From: Verrucomicrobiales bacterium
GTDB taxonomy: Bacteria > Verrucomicrobiota > Verrucomicrobiia > Limisphaerales > UBA9464
DNA length: 19,560 bases
Direction of reading: 5' to 3'
Assembly (NCBI GenBank): GCA_003445095.1
Contig: DLVS01000774.1
Coordinates: 1 to 19,560, forward strand
A program made the translations under genes and the position numbers. Within the stretch, counting starts at the first letter, position 1. Every line of letters starts with the position of its first letter. The notes below the pieces were generated by a model. That model was given only the letters and a program-made list of their open reading frames with translations. It made no database searches and was not told the origin of the DNA. This document shows, one piece after another, positions 1-7,019 of the stretch.

Positions 1-1
1 C

Positions 2-304
2 TCGGCGTACGACACCGGTCCGCGCGGTCCATACACGACGTTCAAGCTATCCCAGTTCAGTCCTGTCGCGATGGTCTTTTGGGAAGCCGATGAACGTCAG
101 CCATCCAACTTCGACAATGTCGCGAGCCGTCCCGACGAAGGGGTGACTCAACGACACAACACCGGGACCGTCATGGGAAATTTTGGCGGGCACACCGAGT
201 ACATGAAATTCAAAGTCTACTATCAAGAGGCGGGCATCGGTGGGTTCCGCGGAGTTCGTCCGGGGCGTTTCTGGTGCAATCCCGCCTCCAAAACGGGAGA
301 TTGA
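2..304 (+). CDS. Prepilin-type (type II secretion pseudopilin-like) protein, C-terminal part
   Basis: The reading frame is open from base 2 of the window and ends at the TGA at 302-304, so the 5' end lies outside the window. The visible ~100 residues include RHNTG, GNFGGHTEYMKF and RFWCNP near the end. This resembles the C-terminus of the many Verrucomicrobiota/Planctomycetota proteins with a prepilin-type cleavage/methylation N-terminus, in which a His/Gly-rich stretch such as 'GG..x.F.DGHVE.MK' is followed by a closing 'LWCNP'. Members are thought to be exported pilin-like or surface proteins. The methylation helix that would prove this is not in the window, so the call rests on the tail only. 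The next gene starts 3 bases after the stop, suggesting co-transcription. Confidence 0.6.
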   Translation, partial: SAYDTGPRGPYTTFKLSQFSPVAMVFWEADERQPSNFDNVASRPDEGVTQRHNTGTVMGNFGGHTEYMKFKVYYQEAGIGGFRGVRPGRFWCNPASKTGD

Positions 305-307
305 GCG
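293..307 (+). promoter_or_regulatory. Ribosome binding site of the small lipoprotein gene
   Basis: The purine-rich GGGAG lies about 8 bases upstream of the ATG at 308 and inside the last codons of the previous gene. It is one of the few clear Shine-Dalgarno-like sites in this window. It supports the ATG at 308 and translational coupling with the upstream gene. Confidence 0.5.
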
Positions 308-697
308 ATGCGTTTCGATCAAATCTACTTCCCGGGCACGACGGTTTTGGCCGCCGCCGTGATGGTCATCGCCGGCTGCGGCCGAACGGAACCGAGGGAG
401 ATGGCGGGGACGCCAGCCGAGGCGGCGTCGCAGCTTCAGACAGCGTTTGCGGGGGCGCCCGAGGAGTTCCAGCGGGCCGCTCGCGAAGCCTCAGAGGCGT
501 TGCGGAATGAGGACCTCACAAGGGCGGTGGAATCACTCGCAACGATCAAGGCCAGCGAGAATGTCACCCTGCAACAAGGATTGGCCGTACACACCTCCCT
601 GGTTCTGCTTGAGTCGCGTCTGGTAGCCGCCGCCGATGCCGGAGACGCCAAAGCTCGGGAGGCGTATGCGCTGCTAAAGCGGTTGAAGCAGAAATAG
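308..697 (+). CDS. Small predicted lipoprotein of unknown function
   Basis: The product has 129 residues. A hydrophobic N-terminal segment ends in a lipobox-like VIAGC (Cys about residue 24), which predicts signal peptidase II cleavage and lipid anchoring. The mature part is rich in Ala, Glu and Arg and looks largely alpha-helical, with heptad-like stretches such as EEFQRAAREASEAL and a basic end (LLKRLKQK). I recognise no enzyme motif. The start is supported by a Shine-Dalgarno-like GGGAG. The gene begins 3 bases after the prepilin-like gene, so the two probably form an operon, and a role at the envelope near that pilin-like protein is an inference. Similar small Ala-rich lipoproteins often sit beside prepilin-type genes in Verrucomicrobiota, but no function can be assigned. 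Confidence 0.7.
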   Translation: MRFDQIYFPGTTVLAAAVMVIAGCGRTEPREMAGTPAEAASQLQTAFAGAPEEFQRAAREASEALRNEDLTRAVESLATIKASENVTLQQGLAVHTSLVLLESRLVAAADAGDAKAREAYALLKRLKQK

Positions 698-804
698 TCC
701 AGCGTCGCCGCGGCTTTCCCACGAACCACGCCGACCCGGTAAATTCTCCGCTCGGATTCGGATGGTCCCAACGCGTGCGGGCGCGATTCCGGCGGAAGTT
801 CTTG

Positions 805-1530
805 TCAGGGCTTCGCCGGCAGCGGACGAATCTTGATGTTGCGAAACGAAATCTGGCCGTGATCTCCCTGAAGCGCGATTCGACCGGTATCCGATTTTGC
901 GAAGAGGGGCATCGCGGCGAATTTGCTTTTGGCCACGCGCGCCTTGAAGTCGTCGCTGCCGAGAACATAGGTAAAATACTTCACGCCGTTGATCTCGTGC
1001 AGGCACTGATCAGGGCTGATCACCAGACGAACGTGGTTCCATTGCCCGGCAGGTTTCGTGGCATCGAGCGGCTTCCCGGTTTTAGGATCGATCGGCGGCT
1101 GATAAAGCGCATAGAGCCAGCCGCAGCGCTGCGTGTCACTAGCCTTGGCGTTGTCTTCCAACTGGAATTCCGGGCCGCTAGCCCAGGCCGCGTTCCCGTC
1201 GTCGGTAACGTGGAACATGATGCCGCTGTTGCCGCCCTCGGAGATGTTGTAGTCGAGTTGTAATTCGAACCACTTCCACTTGTCGGGGCTCACCAAGTCG
1301 CCCGCGTCATGCGGGTCGACACACACCAGTGCCCCGTCCTGGATTTTCCAGCCAGGGCGAACGTTCGGGCTTTTGAAATTGGTCCAACCGCTAAATGTCT
1401 TTCCGTCGAACAGGAGTTTCCAACCGTCAGTTTGTTCCTTCGGGGTGAGTTGATTCGGTTGAACACTATCAGCAGCTCGGAGACACAGGACGGCGACCAG
1501 CGACAACCAAAAAGAAAACGCGAGCTTCAT
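805..1530 (-). CDS. Secreted DUF1080 (3-keto-disaccharide hydrolase domain) protein
   Basis: The product has 241 residues. It begins with a signal peptide (MKLAFSFWLSLVAVLCLRA, cleavage near residue 20). The rest is one DUF1080 domain (PF06439), a concanavalin-like beta-sandwich. Typical features are GWKLLFDGKTFSGWTNF near residues 36-53, WKIQDGALVC, the central GGNSGIMFHV and PEFQLED, a WNHVRLV strand, and the closing GRIALQGDHGQISFRNIKIRPL. Characterised members hydrolyse 3-keto-glycosides made by sugar 3-dehydrogenases; many others are untested. The domain is greatly expanded in Verrucomicrobiota and Planctomycetota. The ATG at 1530 places the signal peptide correctly; no Shine-Dalgarno site is visible. 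A second DUF1080 domain lies in the SGNH fusion at 3199-4533, so a shared role in sugar breakdown in the periplasm or outside the cell is likely but inferred. Confidence 0.9.
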   Translation of the reverse strand: MKLAFSFWLSLVAVLCLRAADSVQPNQLTPKEQTDGWKLLFDGKTFSGWTNFKSPNVRPGWKIQDGALVCVDPHDAGDLVSPDKWKWFELQLDYNISEGGNSGIMFHVTDDGNAAWASGPEFQLEDNAKASDTQRCGWLYALYQPPIDPKTGKPLDATKPAGQWNHVRLVISPDQCLHEINGVKYFTYVLGSDDFKARVAKSKFAAMPLFAKSDTGRIALQGDHGQISFRNIKIRPLPAKP

Positions 1531-1680
1531 TAGCGCGAGCGTAGGCTCCGGAACCCGAGCGGGACAAGCGCAACGATGGCGCTTAAAACGTTCCTCACCG
1601 AGGCCCGTTCATCACAAGGTCTATGACGCGACGCGGTCGACTCGCGCGGCTCCGCCGGAGCAGAGCTCCCAGCAATTCCT
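1531..1680. other. Gene-free spacer with a short hairpin
   Basis: This stretch lies upstream of the DUF1080 gene and downstream of the acyltransferase gene, both on the minus strand. It holds a short GC hairpin (GCTCC-GCC-GGAGC, near 1651-1663) without a T-tract. That could slow transcription leaving the acyltransferase gene but does not qualify as an intrinsic terminator. No gene is visible. Confidence 0.3.
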
Positions 1681-2976
1681 TCAAAGCCGCAAACGCAGAC
1701 CAGCCCGATTGATCAACCCGGCGACAATCAACACGACCAAGGCGCAACCCGCCGACCGAACGACGGCATTCACCAAAGCCGGCCCAGCCATGCGGTCGTA
1801 TGCTCCGGCGAAGCCCAGTAGGGTGATCAGCGAAGGTAACATCTCAGACAAAAGATAAGCGAGTAAGACATTGCTGCCGGCAAGGACCAACGGTTTGGCT
1901 ACCCACCCCACCGGGCACACATCACAGAACAGATGGAACCCCAGCCACAGCGTTGCCGTGATCGCACAGGCCCACAGACACCAGGACGGCGTAGCACTGT
2001 TTTTGTTGATCCCATATAGGCCGTGCAAGAGCCAGGCGGCTGCTCCAAAACCGGCGATGAACCATAAGGTGAACCTCGCCCGGGAACCGAACGTCGTGGT
2101 CTCCGGCGTGACTAGAACCAACGCCAGTAGGACACCGGCAACCGCAATCGAGGCCAGCGAGCCTAGGGTCGAACCGATCCCTACATAGTGGCTCAACCAG
2201 AAGCCATCCAGGAGTCCGGTTCGGTCGGCGACATACAGACACAACAGAAGTACCGTACAGCCGAGCAGCGCGGCCCGATCCTCCCGGAACGCGAGGAACA
2301 CAGTAGCCGCGACAAGGTAAGCCCATCCGATCAATCCCAAGATTCCGTACCAACTCGTATAAAGGGAGAAGGGAACCAAGGTGATGATTCGGCGCCCCCC
2401 TTCCCCGCGGAAAGCGAAGGCCAGCCCAATCAGGGAAGCGACCCCGATAACACGCACCAACGTTGGTAACACCCGCCGAATACCATCCGAAGTCGTTCCT
2501 CCTGGTGGCGAGAAAGAACTGAAGACCAAGATCGCGGACGAGTACATGAGGACACTCCAGAGCGCCGGCGACCAACCCATGGCCGCGGCATTGGGTGCCT
2601 CATTCACCATCAAGATTCCGATGGCCAGCAGGGAGACGGTGCGCACCAACACATGGCCAACGATCGACGCGAGGGAATCGCCCTGGCGCAAGCGAGAGCC
2701 CAAGCCGAAGGGGATGCTCATTCCCACAATGAATAGAAACGCGGGGAACACGAGATCCACGAAGGTCATGCCGTTCCCGTCCGATTTGAAATGGCGCATC
2801 CACCACGGAACGATCCGCGCATCGGCTCCCGCCAGGTCATTCACGAAGATCATCGTGAACATCACCAGCCCGCGCAGCGCGTCGATCGAACGGATGCGGA
2901 CCGGCTTTGGTGTGGGTCCACTTGAGTCGGCCGGCGCGAGTCCCTTCGCAGACTCCGCCGCGTCAAACGCGCTCAT
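1681..2976 (-). CDS. DUF5009 / HGSNAT-like membrane acyltransferase
   Basis: The product has 431 residues from the preferred ATG at 2976. After a short polar N-terminus comes RIRSIDALRGLVMFTMIFVNDL, the signature start of the heparan-alpha-glucosaminide N-acetyltransferase/YeiB-like acyltransferase family (DUF5009). It is followed by VPWWMRHF, GMTFVDLVFPAFLFIVGMSIPF and about ten hydrophobic segments. The family moves acyl (usually acetyl) groups across the cytoplasmic membrane onto sugars; the substrate here is unknown. The frame stays open to 3216, but the extra 80 N-terminal residues are low in family likeness, cross a palindromic repeat candidate, and would overlap the divergent gene starting at 3199, so I chose the inner ATG. 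No Shine-Dalgarno site is seen at either start. The divergent neighbour encodes an SGNH hydrolase, possibly with the opposite (deacylating) activity. Confidence 0.82.
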   Translation of the reverse strand: MSAFDAAESAKGLAPADSSGPTPKPVRIRSIDALRGLVMFTMIFVNDLAGADARIVPWWMRHFKSDGNGMTFVDLVFPAFLFIVGMSIPFGLGSRLRQGDSLASIVGHVLVRTVSLLAIGILMVNEAPNAAAMGWSPALWSVLMYSSAILVFSSFSPPGGTTSDGIRRVLPTLVRVIGVASLIGLAFAFRGEGGRRIITLVPFSLYTSWYGILGLIGWAYLVAATVFLAFREDRAALLGCTVLLLCLYVADRTGLLDGFWLSHYVGIGSTLGSLASIAVAGVLLALVLVTPETTTFGSRARFTLWFIAGFGAAAWLLHGLYGINKNSATPSWCLWACAITATLWLGFHLFCDVCPVGWVAKPLVLAGSNVLLAYLLSEMLPSLITLLGFAGAYDRMAGPALVNAVVRSAGCALVVLIVAGLINRAGLRLRL

Positions 2977-3198
2977 CGCACGGACTGTGTCCGTGGCGGC
3001 TCTAGTTGGCCAGACAAGCTTCCGGGACAGTTCAATCCCGAGGAAACCCCGGACTCCATTACCCTTCCGTTTCCGTTTGGGGGGACGCGGGCTAACGCCC
3101 GTATCCACCAGGACCAAGTCCGAACACACCCGCAACGGTGCGGATGCGATTGCAGCCTTGGCCAATTCCATCTCGGGATTCATGCTCTGGCTTCCCGC
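2977..3198. promoter_or_regulatory. Divergent intergenic region between acyltransferase and SGNH genes
   Basis: If the acyltransferase starts at 2976, these 222 bases separate two divergent genes and should carry both promoters. I could not identify convincing -35/-10 pairs. The region contains an imperfect palindromic repeat candidate at 3083-3106 and a C/T-rich stretch just before it. The minus-strand frame is open across it, but the translation (very Arg/Lys/Pro-rich, with VSPRPPKRKRKGNGVRG) looks like translated non-coding sequence. Confidence 0.4.
3083..3106. repeat. Palindromic REP-like element (GCGGGC-TAAC-GCCCGT)
   Basis: An imperfect stem-loop is formed by GGA-c-GCGGGC, loop TAAC, GCCCGT-a-TCC. 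The pairs GGA/TCC and CGGGC/GCCCG are perfect, with one wobble and one mismatch between them. The 'GGGCTAACGCCC' core resembles short intergenic palindromes I associate with Verrucomicrobiota and Planctomycetota genomes. That association is from memory; only one copy is visible here. Confidence 0.4.
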
Positions 3199-4533
3199 AT
3201 GAAGATTCTCTGTCACTTCGCCTGGTTTCTAGTGGTTGCCGGCCTTTCTGCATTGGGAGCTGACGTCCGGTTTCAGATTCCGCCGACCAACGATGGATTG
3301 CCCGGCGCAGGCCCTATCCGTCGTTACGATTGGTTCCAAAAGCTCTGGACCGACAAACGCACGGGCTGGTCGAAGCAAGTGGAGCGTGATCAGGGGGCGG
3401 TCGTATTTCTGGGAGATTCGATTACTCAAGGTTGGGGTGACAATTTGAACGGCGCCTTTCCGGGCCTCAAAGCGGCCAATCGCGGCATCAGTGGCGATAC
3501 CACCCGGGGCGTGTTGATTCGCCTAAAGGAGGATGTGCTGGCGCTCAATCCCGCGGCGATCGTTTTATTGATCGGCACAAACGATCTCGAAGAAGGCGCT
3601 GATCCCGAAACCATCGCCGGCAATCTGAAACTCATTCTGGACGCGGTGAAGGCGTATAACCCCAAACTTCCGGTGATCTTATGCCAAGTCTTCCCCAGTT
3701 CCTCCACCAAGAAGCGTCCGGCAGCGCAGATCAAACGGATCAATGAACTCTACGCCGCCGCGGTGAAGGGAAACCCACAGGTGATCTTGTTGGAGACGTG
3801 GCCGCTCTTCGCCACGCCCGAAGGCGACGCCCGCGAGGCGGAATTCCCCGACTTGTTGCATCCCAATCAGGCCGGATATGCGAAATGGGCCGCGGCACTT
3901 CGTCCTTTGCTCAGCTCGTTGGGCTTCCTCGAACTGGCCGACGACAGTTTCACTCCGGAGCCAGGATTCGTGAGCCTGTTCAACGGACGCGACCTCACGG
4001 GTTGGGGATATCGGGTCACGCCGGAAGCGGACATCAAGTCGGCTGAAAACTGGCGCCGCAACGATTCCAACGCGCCGCCCTGGCCGATTATTACGACTCC
4101 GGTGAAGTTCGATGGTGCCCCGCAAAGCAGCGACGGACGTTACGTCGCTCAGCGCGGTCGAATCGTTGTCACCACGCCACCGGAGGGCCGCCGAATTCAA
4201 CAGTTGTGGACGACCCAAGAATTTCCGGGAAATTTCATTCTCAAGCTCGAATTTAGGGCGACGCCGAATGCGGACAGCGGCGTCTTCATTCGACAGCCTC
4301 AACTCCAATGCCGCGATTACCCGCTGGCTGGGCCATACAAAAATCTGAAGCAGTACCGACCGCAGGACTGGAACGAGCTCGTGGTGGCGGTGACAAACGG
4401 GGTGGCATATTGCACCTGCAACGGAGAAGTGCTTGAAGCCGCGTTCAAGGTTCCTGCCACCGGACCGATCGGCTTGGAAGGCGATCGCGGGCAAATGGAA
4501 TACCGACGAATTCGACTACAGCCGATTCCGTGA
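3199..4533 (+). CDS. Secreted SGNH/GDSL hydrolase fused to a DUF1080 domain
   Basis: The product has 444 residues. A signal peptide (MKILCHFAWFLVVAGLSALGA) is followed by an SGNH/GDSL esterase domain, about residues 40-245. Visible blocks are GDS with the nucleophile Ser74 in FLGDSITQGW, the conserved Gly in NRGISGD (about 96), GTND (126-129), and the catalytic Asp218/His221 in DLLHPNQAGY. A second domain from about residue 256 is DUF1080, starting GFVSLFNGRDLTGWG and ending GPIGLEGDRGQMEYRRIRLQPI. SGNH enzymes remove acyl groups, often acetyl, from sugars; DUF1080 domains include 3-keto-glycoside hydrolases. One exported chain could thus combine deacylation and glycoside cleavage, which is an inference. 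All catalytic blocks are intact. The gene diverges from the membrane acyltransferase gene. Confidence 0.9.
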   Translation: MKILCHFAWFLVVAGLSALGADVRFQIPPTNDGLPGAGPIRRYDWFQKLWTDKRTGWSKQVERDQGAVVFLGDSITQGWGDNLNGAFPGLKAANRGISGDTTRGVLIRLKEDVLALNPAAIVLLIGTNDLEEGADPETIAGNLKLILDAVKAYNPKLPVILCQVFPSSSTKKRPAAQIKRINELYAAAVKGNPQVILLETWPLFATPEGDAREAEFPDLLHPNQAGYAKWAAALRPLLSSLGFLELADDSFTPEPGFVSLFNGRDLTGWGYRVTPEADIKSAENWRRNDSNAPPWPIITTPVKFDGAPQSSDGRYVAQRGRIVVTTPPEGRRIQQLWTTQEFPGNFILKLEFRATPNADSGVFIRQPQLQCRDYPLAGPYKNLKQYRPQDWNELVVAVTNGVAYCTCNGEVLEAAFKVPATGPIGLEGDRGQMEYRRIRLQPIP

Positions 4534-4660
4534 AGCGGGACAGTGGCCGTGGCCGAAGGGACAACGATCGCCCATTTCTCAAAACGCGGAACTTAGTTCT
4601 GGGGGTTCTGGGGCGATCCCGTTGACCCCGGCTGGTATTTATCGCCCCCTACCGCCGTTC

Positions 4661-5329
4661 GTGGGCCGAAGCGTGGTCAATCGTGGTACGGAACGGTGCG
4701 AGCAGTGTCGATTCGCGCCCCGGTGGTGTACTTGCGCCGGACTGCAGACGCTCGACTGCCCGCTGCGCGTGGACCTGCTAGTCCATCGGCGCGAGGCAAG
4801 CCGTCCCACGAGTACGAGCCGACTGATCAACCGGGTGTTACCATCTTCACGCGTTCATCGCTTCAGCCCGGACGTCCCTCTCTCCCGGGAACAAATTGTC
4901 CAGCCCGACCGGACTCTCTGGATCTTGCATCCCGCTGGCGAGTTGCCCCCGGCCGGTGTGTCGATCGCTTCCCTCCAGATCCTGTTGCTAGATGGCAGTT
5001 GGCGGGAAGCCGCCCGAATGCGGAAGGCGGTAGAGTCCTGGGGTCGGCTCATTCGCTTGCCCCCGGCAACGCCCAGTCGCTTTCGACTTCGTCGGCCGAA
5101 CGCTGGAGACCAGTACTCCACGGTTGAGGCCTTGATTTTCTTGTTGGAGACGTTGGGACTCCCAGAATTGGCCGCGCCCTTGCGCGGCCAGTTCGAGTTG
5201 CATGTCTATGCGGGGCTTCGGTCCCGCGGCGCGGTCGACGAGGCCGCCCGATTTCTCGCGACTTCCACGCTCGAGCAAGCTCTTCCCACCACTCTCCACA
5301 ATCTGCAGCGCCGCCGACCGCAGCTTTAG
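4661..5329 (+). CDS. DTW domain protein, probable tRNA-uridine aminocarboxypropyltransferase
   Basis: The product has about 222 residues from the GTG at 4661. The N-terminus carries the zinc-finger-like Cys cluster CEQCRFAPRWCTC (CxxC-x6-CxC), as in TapT/YfiP. Later comes LLLDGSWREAARMRKAV, the position of the family's D-T/S-W motif, then an R-rich RFRLRRP and a YSTVEAL segment that match the DTW fold. Characterised DTW enzymes transfer the 3-amino-3-carboxypropyl group from SAM to a uridine in tRNA (acp3U). The start is uncertain. The only in-frame ATG (4433) overlaps the SGNH gene by 101 bases and adds residues unlike the family. TTG 4622, GTG 4661 and GTG 4673 are alternatives; I prefer 4661 because it leaves a short leader before the first Cys. 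No clear ribosome binding site helps. Confidence 0.82.
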   Translation: MGRSVVNRGTERCEQCRFAPRWCTCAGLQTLDCPLRVDLLVHRREASRPTSTSRLINRVLPSSRVHRFSPDVPLSREQIVQPDRTLWILHPAGELPPAGVSIASLQILLLDGSWREAARMRKAVESWGRLIRLPPATPSRFRLRRPNAGDQYSTVEALIFLLETLGLPELAAPLRGQFELHVYAGLRSRGAVDEAARFLATSTLEQALPTTLHNLQRRRPQL

Positions 5330-5380
5330 TCGGATCCACGCAGTAGGGACATCCCAAGTCTCCCGATGCAGCCACGGGAG

Positions 5381-5423
5381 AACCAAGCGCATTTCGCTCG
5401 TCTTACCTTTGCCTTGGTTTTTC
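5381..5423 (+). terminator. Possible terminator after the DTW gene
   Basis: The arms AACCAAG (5381-5387) and CTTGGTT (5413-5419) can pair around a 25-base loop, and the second arm runs into TTTCT. It lies 52 bases downstream of the DTW stop and between two convergent genes, a sensible place for a terminator. The loop is long and the stem is modest, so this is tentative. Confidence 0.3.
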
Positions 5424-5441
5424 TGTTCCTCCCCTGCCTCG

Positions 5442-6790
5442 TTAGGGCTTGGACGCTACGCAGAAGAGGTGTTGGTCACCGCGGAACAGAACTCGATTTG
5501 CCGCTGCTACGGGTGTGGCCACGATGCGTTCGCCCCACGGATGTTCGCCAAGCAGTTCGAAGCGCCCGCCCACTCGGGCCGTGAACACCACGCCATCCTC
5601 TCGCGCCGCATAGAGGACTCCCTGAGCAATGAGAGGCGACGCGTAAAACGGGGCCGCCGCGCGAGGAAGCGACTCGCTCCAAAGCGTCTTGCCGGTCGCC
5701 GGGTCGCGGCAGACAACCTCGCCGCGATGGCGCAACAGGTAAACTCGACCCTCATAGACGGCGGGGCTGGTGATGAACACGCCCAGATCTTCCCGCGCCC
5801 AAGCGCGGTGGCTAGTGGTCACGTCACCACTGCCGCCCAGCTTGATCCCGTACACGCGTGCTTGGCCCGGGCGGTCGTCGCGACCCACCGTACAATCGCC
5901 ACGCCATCTTGAATCACGGGCGACGCGATGGCCGGCCAGTTCGCGGTGCCGTTGGGATTGAAACCGCCAGCGGACCAAAGCAACTGACCATCCGCCGCCC
6001 GATGTGCGGTGAGGTGATCGGCGCCCCAAATCAAAAAGGCGGGTTGGCCGCCATGCTTGAACAAAACCGGGGTCGCGTAGCCATTGTCGTTTTCTGACGG
6101 CGCTTGGTAGGTCCGCGCGACTTGCCAGCTTAACGCGCCGGTCGCTTTGTCGAACCCAGCGACCCAAGATTCGCCCTGATGAATCCGGGCCAGGATGACT
6201 TGACGGTCGGTCAGCACCGGGGAACTGCCTTGATCCCAAAACAACTGTTCCTGCCCGAAACGTTCCGTGAGGTTCAGTTTCCAACGCACCTTGCCGTCCG
6301 GCTCCAGCGCTGCGAAATGACCACTCTTGAAATAGACAAACACGGCTTGGCCATCGGTGACCGGTGACGAATTACAACTCGAGCCGAGCGTTCGGTGTTT
6401 CGCGGCACTTTCCGGCCCGAGGCGGGTCTTCCACAGCTCCTTCCCATCAAGGTCGAACGCAAGCACGGCGTCCTGCCCCTCGTCGGGACTGGTGAGATAG
6501 ATCCGGTCCTTCCAAATAATCGGACTGGAGCCGCCTTTGCCGGGTAACCGCACTTTCCACCCGGCCTGATCGGCTTGCCAGTGCGACGGATAGTTTCCCG
6601 CCATCGTGCTGCCATTGCCCGAGGGACCGCGCCAATTGGGCCACTCAGTTGATGAGTTCGCCCAGGCAATACCGGTCGCACAAATCCAAGTCACGACAGA
6701 AGCCGTCCATCGCGCTGGATCGATGAAGATGGTGAATTCAGTAAAGGGTTCATCGCGACGAAAGTAAACGACAGTCGCGCCGAGCGCCAA
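5442..6790 (-). pseudogene. Secreted PQQ-like beta-propeller protein, interrupted by one frameshift
   Basis: Two overlapping minus-strand frames together give one protein of about 450 residues. The first (to about 5892) opens with an N-terminal hydrophobic segment ending GIAWA, then WPNWRGPSGNG, a typical start of PQQ-like propellers in Verrucomicrobiota, and blade repeats such as VLAFDLDGKELWKTRLG and AALEPDGKVRWKLNL. Family likeness stops after SPVIQDGVAIV and resumes in the other frame at TVGRDDRPG, continuing through GDVT, VYLLRHRGEVVCRDPATGKTLWS and LLGEHPWGERIVATPVAAANRVLFRG to the stop at 5442. One missing base near 5891 explains this. Such proteins are exported beta-propellers, often lacking bound PQQ. 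The 5' start is also weak: the frame opens with TTG at 6790 directly after a stop. This could be a pseudogene or a sequencing/assembly error. Confidence 0.8.
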
Positions 6791-7019
6791 AGGCTAGTCA
6801 CGTTCGCCGTTTTGGTTTTGCCCACTAACACTCGCGACACATCTCGATGGACTTCGAGCATCTGGTGTTCGTCGAACAGACATCCATTTTCCGGGTAAAC
6901 TCCTAAAGAATCCACTCTCGGTACGGCCCGCTCATTGTGATCCACGATTCAACCCTCGTTCGGAGCAGGCAAACCCTTTTCGAGCCTTCCTTCCTCGGAG
7001 AGTGGACCAACGGAGCCCA
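6791..7019. other. Gene-free spacer between two minus-strand genes
   Basis: These 229 bases lie upstream of the PQQ-like gene and downstream of the delta-60-repeat gene. I see no conserved protein, clear terminator or repeat. An 84-codon minus-strand frame (6691-6945) crosses it into the PQQ-like gene, but its translation has no recognisable domain. It does contain an ATG at 6753 that could be the ancestral PQQ-like start if a second frameshift exists. Confidence 0.3.

Noticed and set aside
775..1263. 162-codon plus-strand open frame
   Set aside because: It lies antisense to the clear DUF1080 gene and its translation has no domain; it is a shadow of high-GC coding sequence.
1651..1663. Terminator after the acyltransferase gene
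   Set aside because: The hairpin is only 5 bp and lacks a T-tract on the minus strand.
2381..3202. 273-codon plus-strand open frame
   Set aside because: It is antisense to the membrane acyltransferase and rich in Arg, Pro, Ser and Thr, typical of a shadow frame.
2977..3216. 80-residue N-terminal extension of the acyltransferase frame
   Set aside because: It overlaps the divergent SGNH gene, crosses a palindromic repeat candidate, is Arg/Lys/Pro-rich, and the family's first conserved block begins shortly after the inner ATG.
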